From the NCBI GenBank assembly GCA_002389055.1, contig DGNT01000047.1, positions 1 to 17,923 on the forward strand: a stretch of DNA of 17,923 bases, written 5' to 3'. Made by a program: the position numbers and the translations under genes. This document shows positions 7,130 to 15,419 of this stretch, one piece after another (within the stretch, counting starts at the first letter, position 1; each line of letters begins with the position of its first letter). This DNA is from Alcanivorax sp. UBA4485 (GTDB taxonomy: Bacteria > Pseudomonadota > Gammaproteobacteria > Pseudomonadales > Alcanivoracaceae). The notes beneath the pieces were generated by a model. It saw nothing but the letters and a program-made list of their open reading frames with translations. It was not told where the DNA came from and searched no databases.

Positions 7130-7577
7130 CCCACAGGTGGATGGTGCCTTCCACCACCACGGTGCCGTCGTCCCGGTACGCGGTTACGGTCACCGGCAAC
7201 TCGGGGCCGTTTTCCCAGGCGCCGGGGGCCACCTCGGCGACGGCGGTGATGTCCGAGGTCGCCTTGGCGGTGTAACGCACGTCCATGCCCTTGGGAATCC
7301 AGCGCAGGTGCTTGGGGATCGACGCCTCGGCCAGCGCGCCCATGGCCGCTTCCATGGCGTTGCAGATGGCGATCACGTGCACCGTGCCGATGTGGTTTTC
7401 CACCGCTTTGCGTTTCTTGAAGGTGACCTTGCAGTAGTCCGGGCGCAACTCGGCGATCAGCGGTTTCACGGTGCCGAAATAGGGCGCCTTGCGGCTGAAC
7501 ATGAGGGAGAAAAGCTGGCGGCCGCGGGGCAGTTTCGCCGCTTTCTGGTACATCTTGAGTAGATAGTTGTCGCTCAT
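7104..7577 (-). CDS. DUF4442 (hotdog-fold, thioesterase-like) protein
   Basis: 157-aa protein resembling the DUF4442 family, which adopts the hotdog fold of PaaI-type thioesterases. Family-like features are a basic N-terminus (YQKAAKLPRGR), the core GTVHVIAICNAMEAAMG (about residues 64-80), and WIPKGMDVRYTAKATSDI in the middle (about 93-110). Acyl-CoA thioesterase activity is plausible but not shown, and no catalytic residue can be named with certainty. AAGGAGG (7589-7583) lies 5 nt before the ATG at 7577, which rules out longer in-frame starts reaching into the opposite gene. Its 3' end overlaps the convergent hydrolase by 26 bp, and it is divergent from the DUF748 gene across 127 bp. Confidence 0.86.
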   Translation of the reverse strand: MSDNYLLKMYQKAAKLPRGRQLFSLMFSRKAPYFGTVKPLIAELRPDYCKVTFKKRKAVENHIGTVHVIAICNAMEAAMGALAEASIPKHLRWIPKGMDVRYTAKATSDITAVAEVAPGAWENGPELPVTVTAYRDDGTVVVEGTIHLWVTEKPARE

Positions 7578-7660
7578 GGCGGCCTCCTTGGAAAAGGCTA
7601 AGTGTGAACCTTGCCGCCGCCGGCGCAATGGCCGCCGGGGCGACCTGTTCACGGCGTTAA

Positions 7661-7669
7661 TGCTAGACT
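7661..7669 (+). promoter_or_regulatory. Possible extended -10 promoter of the DUF748 gene
   Basis: TGCTAGACT fits an extended -10 (TGn followed by TAnAcT-like hexamer), with no convincing -35. It is 36 bp before the ATG of the DUF748 gene in the 127-bp divergent region. Weak evidence. Confidence 0.3.
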
Positions 7670-7704
7670 TTGCCCTTGCGCAACCGGGCTGAGGGAACGA
7701 CGAC

Positions 7705-10587
7705 ATGGACACACCGATACAATGGTGGCGCTCACGGGGATGGGGCGCCCGGATTCTGGCGATTCTGGCCTTGTTGTATGTGTTGTACGCGCTGACGGTG
7801 TTTTTGATTCTGCCTGGCTGGGCGCGTGGCGAGATCGAGCAGCGGCTGTCCGGTCTGCTGGGACGGGACGTCACCGTTGAAGAGGTGCGGCTCAACCCCC
7901 TGACTCTGTCGGCCACCGCCGAACAGTTCCAGATCGCCGATCCGGGCACCGAGTTCCTGGCCCGCTTCGACCGCTTGTACGTGAACACCTCTTTCTGGGC
8001 GTCGCTGTTCCATTGGCGCCCCTGGATCAGTGATGTGGACCTGACCGGGCTGGAGATCCGGCTGCGCCGGGGCGAGGACGGCGCCCTCAACCTGGACGAT
8101 ATTGTCACCCGCCTGCGCGAAAGCGGTGAGGAGGGCGCCAACGAGGCGCCGGCGCCGGAAGACGAAGCCTCCGGCCCGCCCGCGTTCACCATCAGCCATC
8201 TGCGTCTGTCCGAGGGCCGCGTTACCGTGAACGACGCTTCCGGCAGCGAGCCCAGTTCCCTGACCCTGCCGGTGGCGTTCAGCATCGAGGACCTCACCAC
8301 CCGGGGCGTGGGCGAAGAGGACAACCTTTACGAAATGCATGTGGAAGGCCCCGACGGCGGCACCCTGGATTGGCAGGGGCGCTTCGTGTTCGAGCCGCTG
8401 ACCGTGGAAGGCCGCCTGCAAATGGAAAAGGTGGATGTGGCCGCCTTCACCCGCTTGCTGGAGCCGCATTTTCCGTTCCAGGTGCCGTCCGGCATGCTCG
8501 GGTTGGCGGCGGATTACCGCTACGGCACCGGCGATGGCGAGGGTCTGAGCGTGGACAACGGCCGCTTCCAGCTGGACCGGTTGCGCATCCTGCGTGACGG
8601 CAACGAGACGCCCAGCTTCGTGGTGCCGACCCTCAAGGTGAACGGCGTCAGCCTGGATTTGACCGAACGCCGTATCAGCGTGCCGGAAGTCACGCTGAGC
8701 GAGCCGGCGATGCGCGCGGTGCTCACCGGCGAGGGGCTCGACCTGGCCACGCTGTTCCTGCCCTCCGACCCGGACCAGGCCCGGGAAACCCGCGAAAAAG
8801 TGCGCGAGGAAGCGGAACAATCCGCCGAGCGCATCCGCGAAGGCGAGGCCTGGGCCGTCACCCTGGATCAGTTCAAAGTGGACAACGGCAGCGTGGTGTT
8901 CCGCGACGAGACGCTGGCCGACCCGGTTGAGGTGACCCTTAATGAAGGCGCGCTCAACCTGACCGATTTCCGGGTTGAGGACAGCGTCAACTGGCAGTGG
9001 GAGGGCAGCGCCGTGCTGGCGGAAAGCGGCCGGCTGTCGCATTCCGGTACCGGCCAGCTGACGCCGTTGAAGGTGTCCGCCGACCTGTCGCTCGAGGGCC
9101 TGCCGCTGACCACGCTGTCCCCCTGGCTGGCCAACGCCGTGCCGTTGACCATCGAGCAGGGCAGCGCCAGCGGCGAGCTGGCGCTCTCCGTCACCGGCGA
9201 CACACCGGACATTACGATCACCGGCCGCGCCAGCCTGGCGGATACCGATATCCGCGAAAACGGGCGCGAGACACTCAAAGTGAGCCGTTTATCGGCTGAC
9301 GGTCTGAGTGTCACAACCGCCGACCGGCGGGTGGCCGTGGACGGTCTGGCCGGCCGCGGCATTGATTTCCGCCATCTGCTGGATGAGCAGGGCCGCGGGC
9401 TGATGGCCCGTCTTACGGGGGACGATGACAGCGAGGACAGTGGGCCGGGATGGCGGGTCCTGTTGGGGCGCGTTGCCGTGGAGGAATCCCGGCTGGCGCA
9501 CCGGGATAACACCCTGACGCCGGATTTCGACGTCTCTCTGGAGCAATGGAGCGGTGTCATGGACAACTTCGACACCGGCTCCGGCCGTGCCCGGCTGGAG
9601 ACGTCGGGGCGCGTTAACGGTCAGGCCCGGCTGCGCGCCCAGGGCGATCTGGCGGTGGACCCGTTGTATCTGGACATCACCGGGCAGCTGGACGGTTACG
9701 GCATGGAAACACTGACCCCGTTTACCACCCGTTATCTGGGCTTCGGGGTGGAGCGCGGTCGTCTGGATGTGGACACCGAAGTGTCGATCAAAGACGGTCG
9801 GCTGGACAGCACCACCAAGATCGCCGCCGACAAGTTCTACCTGGGCGACCGGGTGGACAGCGAGCAGGCGCTGGACGCGCCGGTGAAATTGGGCTTGTCG
9901 GTGCTGCGTGACAGCTCCGGCATGATCCGCCTGCCGGTCACCATTTCCGGCGATCTCAACGACCCGGGCTTCAGTGCCGGTGGGGTAGTGCTGCGGGTGA
10001 TCCGCAATGTGCTGGTGAAAGCCGCCACCGCGCCGTTCTCGATGCTCGCCAGCCTGGCCGGCGGCGGCGACGGCGACTTGCAATACCTTCCCTTCCCGGC
10101 GGGCGACGACCGGCTCACGGGCGAGACACGCGATAAAGTGGCGCGCCTGGCGGACATCCTCAAGGACCGGGACAACTTGACCGTGGTGCTCACCGGTGAG
10201 GCCGGCGAGAACGACCGCCGCGCGCTCGGCGAAGCCGACGTGGTCGACGACCTGGGCGGCGACTGGCCGGGCCTGGACACCGCGCTCACCGGCGAGGACT
10301 GGCGCGAACGCCTCCTCGACACCTATGAGGACCGCCTGGATCGCGACCGGGACACCCTGGAAGGCGAAAGGGACAGCGACCGGGCCCGTGAAGCCTGGCG
10401 GCGGATGCTGGAGCAGGCGGCCGCCGACGTGGACGACGAGACCCTTCTGGATCTGGCCCGGGAGCGGGCGCGGCTGGCCCGTGACCAGTTGATCGAGGAA
10501 CACGGCCTGCCCGAGGAGCGGGTGCGGCTGGGCGACCCCAGCGCCGACGGCGACGTGACCGGGGTGGGCCTGGGCGTCGACTCCTGA
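7705..10587 (+). CDS. AsmA/DUF748-family envelope protein
   Basis: 960-aa member of the AsmA-like/DUF748 family. One membrane helix at about residues 18-38 anchors it in the inner membrane with the bulk in the periplasm. An AsmA-like beginning follows (RLSGLLGRDVTVEEVRLNPL, about 47-66), then long repeated beta-rich segments. A charged, probably helical stretch lies at about 355-380. The DUF748 core covers about 655-790 (TPFTTRYLGFGVERGRL; GMIRLPVTISGDLNDPGF). A C-terminal segment (about 797-835) resembles a decayed OmpA-like domain, and the last 100 residues are highly charged. Relatives such as AsmA, YhdP and TamB are linked to lipid traffic or outer-membrane homeostasis; that role is extrapolation here. 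The start ATG has GAGGGAA (7691-7697) 7 nt upstream. The stop overlaps the next start (TGATG), indicating translational coupling to the methyltransferase. Confidence 0.9.
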   Translation: MDTPIQWWRSRGWGARILAILALLYVLYALTVFLILPGWARGEIEQRLSGLLGRDVTVEEVRLNPLTLSATAEQFQIADPGTEFLARFDRLYVNTSFWASLFHWRPWISDVDLTGLEIRLRRGEDGALNLDDIVTRLRESGEEGANEAPAPEDEASGPPAFTISHLRLSEGRVTVNDASGSEPSSLTLPVAFSIEDLTTRGVGEEDNLYEMHVEGPDGGTLDWQGRFVFEPLTVEGRLQMEKVDVAAFTRLLEPHFPFQVPSGMLGLAADYRYGTGDGEGLSVDNGRFQLDRLRILRDGNETPSFVVPTLKVNGVSLDLTERRISVPEVTLSEPAMRAVLTGEGLDLATLFLPSDPDQARETREKVREEAEQSAERIREGEAWAVTLDQFKVDNGSVVFRDETLADPVEVTLNEGALNLTDFRVEDSVNWQWEGSAVLAESGRLSHSGTGQLTPLKVSADLSLEGLPLTTLSPWLANAVPLTIEQGSASGELALSVTGDTPDITITGRASLADTDIRENGRETLKVSRLSADGLSVTTADRRVAVDGLAGRGIDFRHLLDEQGRGLMARLTGDDDSEDSGPGWRVLLGRVAVEESRLAHRDNTLTPDFDVSLEQWSGVMDNFDTGSGRARLETSGRVNGQARLRAQGDLAVDPLYLDITGQLDGYGMETLTPFTTRYLGFGVERGRLDVDTEVSIKDGRLDSTTKIAADKFYLGDRVDSEQALDAPVKLGLSVLRDSSGMIRLPVTISGDLNDPGFSAGGVVLRVIRNVLVKAATAPFSMLASLAGGGDGDLQYLPFPAGDDRLTGETRDKVARLADILKDRDNLTVVLTGEAGENDRRALGEADVVDDLGGDWPGLDTALTGEDWRERLLDTYEDRLDRDRDTLEGERDSDRAREAWRRMLEQAAADVDDETLLDLARERARLARDQLIEEHGLPEERVRLGDPSADGDVTGVGLGVDS

Positions 10588-11333
10588 TGGCGGTGGTCTG
10601 GCAGCGTCAGGAAGACGGTGTGCTGTATCAGGTCCACCGCCGGGGCGATCGCATGCGGCTGTTCGCCAACGGCGTGCAGCACTCCGAGTTCCACCCCAGG
10701 CGGCTGGTCACCGGCAGCGTTTGGGATCTGCTCTGGTTGCCGGCGTTGCTCAGTGAGCCGGAGCGTTTCCGGCGGGTGCTGATTCTGGGGTTGGGCGGTG
10801 GCACTTTGCTGCCGCCGATCCGTGCGCTGTTGGCCCCGGACAAGCTGATCGCGGTGGAACTGGACCCGCACCACCTGGCGGTGGCCCGTGAGGTGTTTTC
10901 GGTGGTGGGCGAGGGCGAGCAGACCGTGCTCGGCGACGCGGTGGCCTGGCTCAACGCCTACGACGGCGAGCCGTTTGATCTGATCATCGAGGACTTGTTC
11001 GCGCCGGATAACGATGTGGTCAGCCGGGCGGTGCCCGCCGACCGGTCCTGGGTGCGCACGCTCGCCCGCCACGTCAGTGAGCGCGGCACCCTGGTGATGA
11101 ATTTCGGCGACTTCACCGAATACCGGCAAAGCCATGCCGCTGACCAGCTGACCATGAAAGGCTGGAGCAGCCGCTTCCGGTTATCCTGCGGCGACTGCCA
11201 CAACGCGGTGGTGGCCTTTACCCGCGAGCCGGCGCGCAGCGTGCATTTGCGCCGCCGCCTGCAGCAGGACACCCGGCTGGCGCCCCTGCTGCGCCGGGGG
11301 CGCCTGGATTACCACATCCGCCAGCTCGACTGA
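10587..11333 (+). CDS. Spermidine-synthase-like SAM-dependent methyltransferase-fold protein
   Basis: 248-aa Rossmann-fold protein of the spermidine synthase-like group. Motif I is ILGLGGG (66-72), the ligand-binding acid is in AVELDPHH (89-96), GDA (116-118) follows, and DLIIEDLF (131-138) occupies the post-II position. True spermidine synthases use decarboxylated SAM and putrescine. The canonical SpeE signature (GGGDG...YDVII-D) is only partly kept, so polyamine synthesis cannot be claimed and a methyltransferase is equally possible. The start overlaps the DUF748 stop by one base, so it is probably translated from the same mRNA, and no separate ribosome site is needed. It ends 8 bp from the convergent transglycosylase gene with no obvious terminator between them. 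Confidence 0.84.
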   Translation: MAVVWQRQEDGVLYQVHRRGDRMRLFANGVQHSEFHPRRLVTGSVWDLLWLPALLSEPERFRRVLILGLGGGTLLPPIRALLAPDKLIAVELDPHHLAVAREVFSVVGEGEQTVLGDAVAWLNAYDGEPFDLIIEDLFAPDNDVVSRAVPADRSWVRTLARHVSERGTLVMNFGDFTEYRQSHAADQLTMKGWSSRFRLSCGDCHNAVVAFTREPARSVHLRRRLQQDTRLAPLLRRGRLDYHIRQLD

Positions 11334-11341
11334 GCCGGCGT

Positions 11342-13258
11342 CTAATCCATCATCGCCAGGGAGTAGGGGGTACGGCGTTCGTCGGGCCGTAACAGCACCA
11401 GCTCTTCCCGGTCGCCGTGCAAGCCCTGGAACAGCACCCGGTAGGTGAGCACCGCCTGGACGTATTCCCGGGTCTCGTAGAAGGGAATCGATTCGATCCA
11501 GACGTCCGCCGGTACCGCTTCCTCTTCCTCGGCGAGCCAGTCGTCCACCCGGTGCGGGCCGGCGTTATAGGCGGCCAGCGCCAGCACCCGGTTGCCGTTG
11601 AACCGTTCGAGCAACTCCGCCAGATACCGGCTGCCCAGCGCCACGTTGGTGTCCGGATCCATCACCTGACGGGCCCCGGGCGGTGTCTGACCGGCGTCGA
11701 GCGCCACTTTGCGTGCGGTGCCGGGCATCAGTTGCATCAGGCCCTGGGCGCCCACCGGGGAGCGGGCATGGGGGTAGAAGGCGCTCTCGCGGCGCGCCAC
11801 CGCCATGGTCAGCCAGGGGTCCAGGTCATGGCGGCGCGCGGCGGCCACGAACAGCTCCCGGTGCGCGGCCGGAAAACGCCAGGCCAGCACGTTCCAGGCG
11901 CGGGCCTGGATCGACGCCTGCACCACCAGGTCGTACCAGCCTTGCTGCAGCGCGTGCTGGGCCAGCTTGCGGCGCTGGCCCTCGCTGCTGTGCCAGAGCA
12001 TCCAGTTCCACTCGTCCCAGGCCAGTTGCGGCTCGTCGATATCCCGCAGCAGAGCCACCCGCGCCAGGCCCGGTTGCGTCAGCGCGCTGTCGTCGGTGGC
12101 CGGTGAGGCGTTGCTGAACACTGGCGCCTGACCCAGCCGCTCGGCGGCCAGGAAACCATAGAAATTGCGTTGCCCGGCGGCCTGACTCCAGTGCGCTCGG
12201 GCCTTCTCGTCGTCGCCGTTTTCCTCGGCGGCGCGGCCCAGCCAGTATTGCCAGCGGCTGTCGTCGCGCGTCGCCGCCGGCAGACGGGCTACCCAGTTCG
12301 GAAGCTCGTCCCAGCGTTGTTCGATCACACTGCGCCGGGCACGCTGATCCAGGGTGTCGGCACTGCCGTTGGCCGCCAGCCAGCCGTCCAGCCATTGCCG
12401 GTTCTCTTCAATACCGCGAATGGTGGAGTACCAGGCGATGCGCTCGGCGGCGCGCTCGCGCAGGGCCGGGTCGTTAAGACCCAGGTTGGCGCTTTCCTGT
12501 TGAAACAGCTCCCGGGCGCGCACCGTATCGGTGTAGGCCAGGCGGCGCAGGGCGGCGCTGAGCAGCTGTTCGCGTTGCTCACCACGAATGCCCTCGGGCA
12601 ACTCGCGCAGGCGTTCCGGGTCCTGGTGCAGACGGCCCAGCCATTCCCCGGCAGTGGCGTCGGCGCCGCTCTGCATGTCGGCCAGGTAGCTCATCAGGCC
12701 GGTGGCGCCCTGATCAAAGGCGAGCAGCAGGCGTTGCCAGATTTCCGGCTCGCCGATCACGCCCTGATCCCGGGCGGCGTCGAACAGCGGGTCGCAACTG
12801 GACGGCCGGGAGCTGCCGGACAGCCACAGTTCGCGGGCCTGGGGCAGCGCGCCTTTGTCACCGGTTTCCCATTGCGCGCGCAGGTAATAACAGCGCAGCT
12901 CGGTGCCACGCGGCGCCCGGTCGTACACCTTCAGGACGTCCCGCCAGCGCGACTCCTTGGCGTAGGCCACCAGGGCGTGCTGGCGAATATCGTCGGGCAG
13001 CGGCGAATCCGGGTAGCGCTCGCCGTATTCCACCACGCGCTGCGGGGACAGCTCGGGCAGGGCGGCGCGCAGCCGGTGAAATTCCAGGTACGCTTGCAGC
13101 GGGTGATCGTCGGCCAGGCGCTTCTGTACCTGCGCCAGACTGTTCCAATCATCGTTACGGGCGGCGTGCAGCGCTTCTTCAAACGCGCTGTCGCTGTTGT
13201 CGGCGCAGGCCAGGGACGCCATCAAAATACCAATAGCCAGAACTGCGGAACGGACCAT
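11342..13258 (-). CDS. slt: Soluble lytic murein transglycosylase (Slt70 type)
   Basis: 638-aa periplasmic lytic transglycosylase that cleaves the MurNAc-GlcNAc bond of peptidoglycan to give 1,6-anhydro products. The signal peptide is MVRSAVLAIGILMASLACA, with cleavage probably after ACA. A long alpha-superhelical region (about residues 25-450) matches the Slt70 U/L domains. The C-terminal lysozyme-like SLT domain has the catalytic Glu491 in ARRESAFYP, then GLMQLMP (506-512), AAYNAGPHRV (about 562-571) and YETREYVQ (594-601). Length agrees with E. coli Slt (645 aa). The start at 13258 was preferred to an in-frame ATG at 13279 because GGAGG (13269-13265) lies 6 nt before it and the signal peptide then starts cleanly. 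The gene is divergent from rsmC. Confidence 0.93.
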   Translation of the reverse strand: MVRSAVLAIGILMASLACADNSDSAFEEALHAARNDDWNSLAQVQKRLADDHPLQAYLEFHRLRAALPELSPQRVVEYGERYPDSPLPDDIRQHALVAYAKESRWRDVLKVYDRAPRGTELRCYYLRAQWETGDKGALPQARELWLSGSSRPSSCDPLFDAARDQGVIGEPEIWQRLLLAFDQGATGLMSYLADMQSGADATAGEWLGRLHQDPERLRELPEGIRGEQREQLLSAALRRLAYTDTVRARELFQQESANLGLNDPALRERAAERIAWYSTIRGIEENRQWLDGWLAANGSADTLDQRARRSVIEQRWDELPNWVARLPAATRDDSRWQYWLGRAAEENGDDEKARAHWSQAAGQRNFYGFLAAERLGQAPVFSNASPATDDSALTQPGLARVALLRDIDEPQLAWDEWNWMLWHSSEGQRRKLAQHALQQGWYDLVVQASIQARAWNVLAWRFPAAHRELFVAAARRHDLDPWLTMAVARRESAFYPHARSPVGAQGLMQLMPGTARKVALDAGQTPPGARQVMDPDTNVALGSRYLAELLERFNGNRVLALAAYNAGPHRVDDWLAEEEEAVPADVWIESIPFYETREYVQAVLTYRVLFQGLHGDREELVLLRPDERRTPYSLAMMD

Positions 13259-13385
13259 CCTTTGCCTCCACAACATCATCTGATTCGCGCATTCTATCGG
13301 TAGGGAAGCACGCGGGGCGTGGTGTTTATGTAAAACTTCAAAGGCGCCGTGAAGACCGGATTTATCCCCCGCGGCCCGGTTTGTT

Positions 13386-13391
13386 TATACT
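13386..13391 (+). promoter_or_regulatory. Possible -10 element for rsmC
   Basis: TATACT lies 25 bp before the rsmC ATG in the 158-bp divergent region. The best -35, TTATCC (13362-13367, 18-nt spacer), is poor, so only the -10 is offered. Confidence 0.3.
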
Positions 13392-13416
13392 GCCCGCTTT
13401 GCCGAGGCGCCAAGCG

Positions 13417-14382
13417 ATGGAAAACAGCACACGGTTACTGTGGCGACAGGAAGAGAACCTGGCCGGACGGCGGGTTCTGGTGGTCGACGCCAACGACCCG
13501 GAGCTGGCCGACTTGCCCGCCGAACAGGTTTATCTGCACGCCGACGACTACACCGTCGGCGCCCACCAGTGGGCGCCCCTGCCCACGCTCCCCGAGGGCA
13601 CCGATCTGGTGATTCTGCCGCTGCCGAAGTCCTCGGAGCGGCTCGAACTGCTGCTGCGCGGGCTCGCCGGCAGCGTCACGGAACCGTTGGAAGTGTGGCT
13701 GGTGGGGCCGGCCAAGGGCGGCATTCGCGGCGGGGTGACCCGCTTGTCCCGGCACGCGGACGCGGTGACCCTGGTGGACAGCGCCCGCCACTGCAAAGTC
13801 TATCGCGGCGTCTTGCGGCCGGGGCCGGAACTGTCCCTGGCGCAGGTGGAAAGCGTGGTGCGCGTCGACGATTTCGACGTGATTAGCTATCCCGGTGTGT
13901 TCAGCCACGGCCGACTGGACGAGGGCACGGCCCTGTTGCTGCAGGCCCTGGCGGAGGCGGCGCCGCGCGGCAAAGCGCTGGATATGGGCTGCGGGTGCGG
14001 GGTAATCACCGCCGCGCTGGCCCACGCCGGCTGCAACGTGACCGGCACCGATGTGAGCGCCACCGCGGTGGCGGCCGCCTGCAGCACCCTCGACCGGAAC
14101 CACCTGCAGGGCAAGGTGGTGGGCGGGGATCTCTACGGCAGCGTGGAGGGACGCTATCAGACGCTGGTGACCAACCCACCGTTTCACGACGGCCGCGACC
14201 GGACCATGTCGATCACCCGGCGTTTGATCGAGCAGGCGCCCCGTCACCTCGAGGACGACGGTGAATTCTGGATGGTGGCGAACCGCGAACTGCCCTACGT
14301 GCAGTGGTTGGACGCGGCTTTCCGGCACGTGCAGGTGATTCGTGAGACCAACCGTTTTCGCATCTACCGGGCGTTGCGTTAA
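13417..14382 (+). CDS. rsmC: 16S rRNA (guanine-1207-N2) methyltransferase RsmC
   Basis: 321-aa RsmC: methylates N2 of G1207 in 16S rRNA within the 30S subunit, using SAM. It shows the usual two-domain plan: a degenerate N-terminal methyltransferase-like half (about 1-150) and a catalytic C-terminal half. The latter begins with YPGVFSHGRLDEG (158-170), followed by the SAM-binding DMGCGCG (189-195), GTDVSATAV (210-218) and the N2-guanine signature NPPFHDG (253-259). RlmG is the nearest alternative, but the VFS-x-G-LD-G motif and length favour RsmC. ATG at 13417 is taken as the start; GAGG (13404-13407) is a weak ribosome site. A TTG at 13381 would add 12 residues but overlaps the likely promoter. 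The stop overlaps that of the convergent epimerase gene in the palindrome TTAA. Confidence 0.9.
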   Translation: MENSTRLLWRQEENLAGRRVLVVDANDPELADLPAEQVYLHADDYTVGAHQWAPLPTLPEGTDLVILPLPKSSERLELLLRGLAGSVTEPLEVWLVGPAKGGIRGGVTRLSRHADAVTLVDSARHCKVYRGVLRPGPELSLAQVESVVRVDDFDVISYPGVFSHGRLDEGTALLLQALAEAAPRGKALDMGCGCGVITAALAHAGCNVTGTDVSATAVAAACSTLDRNHLQGKVVGGDLYGSVEGRYQTLVTNPPFHDGRDRTMSITRRLIEQAPRHLEDDGEFWMVANRELPYVQWLDAAFRHVQVIRETNRFRIYRALR

Positions 14383-15359
14383 AGGCGCCCGGTCTCGCGC
14401 ATCCAGTCGATGCAATCGCGCAGCATGGTTTCCAGCGGCACCGTGGCGTCAAAGCCCAGTTCCTGCACCGCTTTGGTCCCGTCCGCGTGCACCCGGCTGG
14501 TCACCAGCGCCACCTTCTCCGGGGTCAGGCGTGGCTCTTTCCCGGTGAACAGGCCACCGACGCCGTAAATCTGCCCGGCCAGCCGCAGCAGCCAGACCGG
14601 CATCGGTTTGCCGGGTGTGGGGCGGTCGAGCAGCCGGCCAATGGTGTTGGCCAATTCCAGAAAGCTGGCCTCCACGCCGGCGAGGATATAGTTTTCGCCG
14701 CGACCGCCTTTCTCAACGGCGGTCAGATGGGCCCGCGCCACTTCCACCACCGCGCAGAAGTTACCGCCGCCGGGCGGCACCCCGGGCAGTTTGCGCTGTT
14801 CGATCAGCGTGATCATTTGCGACCAGTTGTGGGTGTCACCGGCGCCGATGATCCCGCAGGGGTTGAGAATCACCGCGTCCAGACCGTGCTGCATACCGTG
14901 GCGGATTTCTTCCTCGGCCAGATACTTGGTGCGGTTATAGCCGATCCAGTCACCGGCGGCGTTGGACGGCGACGCTTCGTCAATGGCCTCTTCCTGGATA
15001 CCCCAGGCGGAAATCGAGGACGTATGAATAAAGCGCCCGGCCTGGTTGCGCAGGGCGGCGGTGATCAACGCCCGGGTCCCCATCACGTTGTCCTGGTACT
15101 GGCGCTGGTTCTGATGGCGCCACAGGCTGGTGTTGCCCGCCACATGGAACACCGCGTCCACCGCCGGGGGCATCACCAGGGTGACTTCGGTGGCGTTGTC
15201 CATCGGCGCCTCCACCACTTTTACTCCCAGGGCGGAAAGAGCGGTGCCGTCGCTGCCAGGGCGCAGCAGGGCGGTTACCTCCCAGCCGGCCTCGAGCAGC
15301 TGCCGGGTGATATGGCCGCCCAGAAAACCGCGGGCGCCGGTAATAAAAGCGCTGGGCAT
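14379..15359 (-). CDS. NAD-dependent epimerase/reductase (extended SDR, dihydroflavonol-4-reductase-like)
   Basis: 326-aa extended short-chain dehydrogenase/reductase. The dinucleotide-binding motif is TGARGFLGGH (7-16). The middle resembles the atypical epimerase/dihydroflavonol reductase family (FHVAGNTSLW; NVMGT). The catalytic set is Ser114/115 in HTSSISAWG plus Tyr141-x3-Lys145. The substrate cannot be told from sequence; a sugar nucleotide or a ketone are both possible. No signal peptide. The start is chosen from AAGGAG (15373-15368), 8 nt before the ATG; a longer in-frame reading of 19 extra residues crosses the promoter. It lies 60 bp downstream of the ligase gene on the same strand but has its own good promoter (15416-15388), so expression may be independent. 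Ends in a shared TTAA with rsmC. Confidence 0.88.
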   Translation of the reverse strand: MPSAFITGARGFLGGHITRQLLEAGWEVTALLRPGSDGTALSALGVKVVEAPMDNATEVTLVMPPAVDAVFHVAGNTSLWRHQNQRQYQDNVMGTRALITAALRNQAGRFIHTSSISAWGIQEEAIDEASPSNAAGDWIGYNRTKYLAEEEIRHGMQHGLDAVILNPCGIIGAGDTHNWSQMITLIEQRKLPGVPPGGGNFCAVVEVARAHLTAVEKGGRGENYILAGVEASFLELANTIGRLLDRPTPGKPMPVWLLRLAGQIYGVGGLFTGKEPRLTPEKVALVTSRVHADGTKAVQELGFDATVPLETMLRDCIDWMRETGRL

Positions 15360-15387
15360 AGTGCGCACTCCTTGTTTAGGTGTGCTA

Positions 15388-15416
15388 CTTATCGCCCAGC
15401 CGACGCCGTCCTGCAA
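15388..15416 (-). promoter_or_regulatory. Putative sigma70 promoter of the epimerase gene
   Basis: On the minus strand TTGCAG (15416-15411) and GATAAG (15393-15388) are separated by 17 nt. It sits in the 60-bp gap just after the ligase stop codon. A 10-bp perfect palindrome AGTGCGCACT (15360-15369) adjoins the start codon. Confidence 0.55.
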
Positions 15417-15419
15417 CCC

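Noticed and set aside
7578..8324. N-terminal extension of the DUF4442 frame by about 249 codons
   Set aside because: The extension crosses the divergent promoter region and the DUF748 gene; AAGGAGG before the ATG at 7577 fixes the start.
7732..9042. Long minus-strand frames opposite the DUF748 gene (also at 9289-10503)
   Set aside because: Antisense shadows of a GC-rich gene with no recognisable domain; the plus strand shows a membrane anchor and DUF748 features.
13259..13279. Upstream start for the transglycosylase (MMLWRQR...)
   Set aside because: The GGAGG ribosome site lies inside these codons and is well spaced for the ATG at 13258, which also gives a clean signal peptide.
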